This document shows, one piece after another, positions 4,138-6,516 of a stretch of 6,516 nucleotides of DNA. The stretch's first letter is position 1; every line of letters starts with the position of its first letter. Position numbers and translations under genes: made by a program. Location: NCBI GenBank assembly GCA_903840825.1, contig CAIMHL010000654.1, positions 1-6,516 on the forward strand, given 5' to 3'. Source of the DNA: an uncultured beta proteobacterium (GTDB lineage Bacteria > Pseudomonadota > Gammaproteobacteria > Burkholderiales > Burkholderiaceae_C). The notes beneath the pieces are model-generated. The model did not search any database, had not been told where the DNA came from, and saw only the letters and a list, made by a program, of their open reading frames with translations.

Positions 4138-5939
4138 TGACTACTGCGGCGCTGGCCTACCGCGTGCAGGTGCAAGACCTGCATGCCCATTTGTTTGCGG
4201 TGACCCTCACCGTGGCGCAACCGGCTGCCCTGCAGCGCGTGAGCTTGCCGGTGTGGATTCCGGGCAGCTACTTGGTGCGTGAGTTTTCGAAAAATTTGCA
4301 ACACCTGACGGCCCGCCAAGGCAACAAAGTGGTGGCGCTGCGGCAGATCGACAAATGCACTTGGGAAATTGATTGCAAGCCCAAGCAGGCGCTGGTGTTG
4401 AGCTACGAGGTTTATGCGCTGGACAACTCGGTGCGCACCGCTTGGCTGGACACGCAGCGCGGGTTTTTCAACGGCACCAGCTTGTTTTTACAGGTCGCAG
4501 GGCAAACCCAGCAGCCCCACACGCTGGAGCTGCTCTCAAAAAATACACCAACTGGCTGGCAAGTAGCCACCGGCTTGACCCCGCTCAAGACCACAAAAGC
4601 TGGTTTTGGCACTTACAGCGCCTCCCATTACGACGAGCTGGCGGACTGCCCGGTGGAGATGGGCGACTTTTGGCAAGGCGCGTTTGTGGCTGGTGGCATC
4701 CCGCACCGGTTTGTGGTGGCGGGGACGCCGCCCAGCTTTGACAGTGCCCGTTTGTTGGCCGACACGCAGGCCATTTGCGAAACCGAAATTCGGTTTTGGC
4801 ACGGCGCCCAAAAGGGCAAGAAATCGACCCCTAAAGCCCCGCATAAAAACTACCTTTTTATGCTCAACGCCGTGGACGATGGCTACGGCGGGCTGGAGCA
4901 CCGCAACTCAACCGCCCTGATTTGCACCCGAAAAGACCTGCCCCAGCTGGCGCCGGCGTCGCTGCCAAAAAGTACCAAGCCTAAGTACACCGAGGGCTAC
5001 ACCACCCTGCTGGGCCTCATTAGCCACGAGTATTTCCACACCTGGAACGTGAAGCAACTGCGCCCTGCCGAGTTTGCAGGCTACAACTACGGCACTGAAA
5101 ATTACACCGAGCTGCTGTGGTTTTTTGAAGGCTTCACCAGCTACTACGACGACTTGCTGCTGCACCGCGCCGGGTTAATTGACGATGCCACTTACCTGAA
5201 GCTGCTCAACAAAACCATCAACCAGGTCATGCAGACGCCGGGGCGCGAGGTGCAAAGCGTGGCGCAAGCCAGTTTTGACGCCTGGGTGAAGTACTACCGC
5301 CAGGACGAAAACACGCCCAACGCCACGGTGAGCTACTACACCAAGGGCTCGCTGGTCGCCCTGTGCCTGGACCTGACGCTGCGCGCCGAGGGCAAAACCA
5401 CGCTGGATGACGTTATGCGGGGCCTGTGGAAACGCACCCAAGGCGGGCCGATGACCGAAGCCGACTTGTGCAGCGTGTTGGCTGAACTCTCGGGCCGCTC
5501 GTTTGCCAAAGAGATCCAGCAATGGGTGCATACCACCGCTGAGTTGCCGCTCAAACCCTTGCTGGAAGCGCAAGGTGTTGCGGTGCTGGAAGAGCCTGCC
5601 CAATTGGCCCAGCGCCTCGGCTTGCGGGTGTCCGAGAGCACGGGTATTCACGTCAAAGTGGTTTTGCGTGGGGGGGCCGCTGAACAGGCTGGTTTGGCCG
5701 TAGGGGACGAATGGCTGGGCCTGGAGGTGGGCACAGGCAAAGCAGCCACGCAGTGGCGCATGCACAAGCTCGATGACTTATCGCTCTACGCTGGCTACGC
5801 CACCAAGGTGGGTGTTTTGGTGGCTAGGGACAAGCGGCTTTTGAAGCTGACGCTGAACCTGCCCAAAAACGTCACCACCTGGCGCTTGGCGACGCGTGAC
5901 TCGCAGCGCCTCTCGAAGTGGCTGGGCCACGCGGACTAA
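4137..5939 (+). CDS. M61-family metallopeptidase with C-terminal PDZ domain
   Basis: A complete 600-residue peptidase of family M61 (glycyl aminopeptidase type), a zinc enzyme of the gluzincin group. The N-terminal beta domain carries the family's WIPGSY (40-45) followed by LVREFS. DGYGGLEH (248-255) precedes the catalytic core, a common M61 feature near the substrate site. The zinc motif HEYFHTWN is at 297-304 (ligands His297 and His301, catalytic Glu298), and FEGFTSYY (330-337) supplies the third ligand, Glu331. A PDZ domain lies at about 478-575, with the GGAAEQAGL loop at 512-520. The ATG shares its A with the dsbC stop (TAATG) and lacks a Shine-Dalgarno, so translation is probably coupled to dsbC. 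No signal peptide is visible, so a cytoplasmic location is inferred. Substrate is unknown. A run of seven G lies at 5670-5676 within the PDZ coding region. Confidence 0.93.
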   Translation: MTTAALAYRVQVQDLHAHLFAVTLTVAQPAALQRVSLPVWIPGSYLVREFSKNLQHLTARQGNKVVALRQIDKCTWEIDCKPKQALVLSYEVYALDNSVRTAWLDTQRGFFNGTSLFLQVAGQTQQPHTLELLSKNTPTGWQVATGLTPLKTTKAGFGTYSASHYDELADCPVEMGDFWQGAFVAGGIPHRFVVAGTPPSFDSARLLADTQAICETEIRFWHGAQKGKKSTPKAPHKNYLFMLNAVDDGYGGLEHRNSTALICTRKDLPQLAPASLPKSTKPKYTEGYTTLLGLISHEYFHTWNVKQLRPAEFAGYNYGTENYTELLWFFEGFTSYYDDLLLHRAGLIDDATYLKLLNKTINQVMQTPGREVQSVAQASFDAWVKYYRQDENTPNATVSYYTKGSLVALCLDLTLRAEGKTTLDDVMRGLWKRTQGGPMTEADLCSVLAELSGRSFAKEIQQWVHTTAELPLKPLLEAQGVAVLEEPAQLAQRLGLRVSESTGIHVKVVLRGGAAEQAGLAVGDEWLGLEVGTGKAATQWRMHKLDDLSLYAGYATKVGVLVARDKRLLKLTLNLPKNVTTWRLATRDSQRLSKWLGHAD

Positions 5940-5968
5940 GCTGAACTTAGCGCCCCGTAAAGTGGGGC
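5936..5968. repeat. Inverted repeats at the convergent peptidase/paaG junction
   Basis: CTAAG (5936-5940) and CTTAG (5946-5950) form a 5-bp stem that contains both genes' TAA stop codons, and GCCCC (5952-5956) with GGGGC (5964-5968) forms another inside the end of paaG. No T-run follows on either strand, so they are weak terminator candidates; the second may simply reflect the conserved HFTGR codons. No better terminator is seen for either gene. Confidence 0.2.
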
Positions 5969-6516
5969 ACGCGTTTTTCCCGAAACGCCATCACGCCCTC
6001 GATGTAATCGTCGGTTTGACCCATCGCGGATTGGGTGTCGCGCTCCTGGTCCAGTTGGGCACTTAGGGTGCGTGTGCTGCTGCTCTGCAACAGATGGCGC
6101 GTGGCCACCAGCGCTTGTGTGGGCATAGCGGCCAAGCGTTCGGCTAACGTGGCGGCGGCAGCGACACAGTCGTCGGCCACATCCCAAATCATGCCCCACT
6201 CTTTGGCTTGGGCCGCCCCCAGCTTGTCGCCCGTCATGGCCAGTGCCATAGCGCGGGCTAGGCCCAGGCGCTCGGTCAGCAACCAGCTACCGCCCGCATC
6301 GGGAATCAAGCCAATTTTGCTGAAAGCCTGGATAAAACTAGCGGTGGGTGCAGCAATAGTGATGTCGCAGCTCATGGCCAACGAGGCCCCAGCCCCGGCA
6401 GCCACACCGTTCACGGCGGCAATAGTGGGCATGCGCAGGGCTTGCAAGCGGCGTGCGGTGGGGTTGAAGGCTTGGTCAATGACAGGGCCGGGGTCGGCGC
6501 GGGATTTCAGATCAGG
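5947..6516 (-). CDS. paaG: PaaG-like 1,2-epoxyphenylacetyl-CoA isomerase, C-terminal part
   Basis: The reading frame is open from the right window edge to a TAA at 5949-5947, showing the last 189 residues of an enoyl-CoA hydratase/isomerase-family protein; about 70 N-terminal residues are off the edge. PaaG converts the ring-1,2-epoxide of phenylacetyl-CoA to the oxepin form in aerobic phenylacetate breakdown. Visible features match PaaG closely: AFNPTARRL, then AAVNGVAAGAGASLAMSCDI (an oxyanion-hole glycine region), SFIQAFSKIGLIPDAGGSW with the catalytic-position Asp (visible residue 73), EWGMIW, a QLDQERD segment and the end FREKRVPHFTGR. No other paa gene is in the window, so a general enoyl-CoA hydratase role cannot be excluded. 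The gene converges on the M61 peptidase with a 7-bp gap. Confidence 0.88.
   Translation of the reverse strand, partial: PDLKSRADPGPVIDQAFNPTARRLQALRMPTIAAVNGVAAGAGASLAMSCDITIAAPTASFIQAFSKIGLIPDAGGSWLLTERLGLARAMALAMTGDKLGAAQAKEWGMIWDVADDCVAAAATLAERLAAMPTQALVATRHLLQSSSTRTLSAQLDQERDTQSAMGQTDDYIEGVMAFREKRVPHFTGR

Noticed and set aside
5175..5765. 196-codon open frame antisense to the M61 peptidase gene
   Set aside because: It lies wholly within the peptidase gene, has no recognisable domain and is rich in His, Gln and Ala, as expected from the complement of a GC-biased gene.
5936..5968. Bidirectional terminator between the peptidase and paaG genes
   Set aside because: The stems are short, no T-run follows on either strand, and one stem is part of conserved paaG codons. 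It is kept only as a low-confidence repeat.
6445..6447. TTG start for the paaG-like gene
   Set aside because: The frame stays open to the window edge, and the upstream residues (AFNPTARR) match the interior of PaaG, so the true start is outside the window.

Overview
The window looks like chromosome of a betaproteobacterium, most likely family Comamonadaceae (Rhodoferax, Polaromonas or Limnohabitans relatives). This rests on protein flavour, the moderately high GC of the housekeeping genes, the gene order, and an intergenic hairpin pair that resembles, from memory, repeats common in that family. No RNA gene, insertion sequence or CRISPR array is visible.

Bases 1-934 are an accessory, lower-GC stretch holding two divergent toxin-antitoxin loci. 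At the left edge, on the minus strand, are the first 11 full codons of an AbrB/MazE-type antitoxin gene. Only 35 bp are inside the window, but it has a strong Shine-Dalgarno sequence, a well-formed sigma70 promoter and a near-palindrome laid over the -10 box, predicted transcript start and Shine-Dalgarno. On the plus strand is a complete Phd/YefM antitoxin plus PIN-domain (VapC) toxin pair with an ATGA overlap. Between them, an open minus-strand stretch at 81-227 contains two short blocks nearly identical to the 3' part of ychF, in the same frame. It may be a decayed fragment.

Bases 935-1054 separate vapC from the convergent ychF. They hold three inverted repeats, two of which are followed by T-runs on the minus strand and would be tandem intrinsic terminators for ychF. 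The universal ATPase ychF (1055-2140, minus) follows, then a 152-bp divergent region.

Bases 2293-5939 form a tightly packed plus-strand operon: a UbiH/UbiF/COQ6-family FAD monooxygenase, a DsbC-type periplasmic disulfide isomerase (0 bp gap) and an M61-family metallopeptidase with a PDZ domain (1 bp overlap). The first gene may be read from a leaderless or near-leaderless transcript; the next two appear translationally coupled. Only 7 bp beyond, the minus-strand 3' part of a PaaG-like epoxyphenylacetyl-CoA isomerase runs out of the window.

Most of the window is ordinary housekeeping sequence. The places worth a second look are the divergent toxin-antitoxin promoter region with its possible ychF remnant, the ychF terminator repeat, and the possible leaderless start of the monooxygenase gene.
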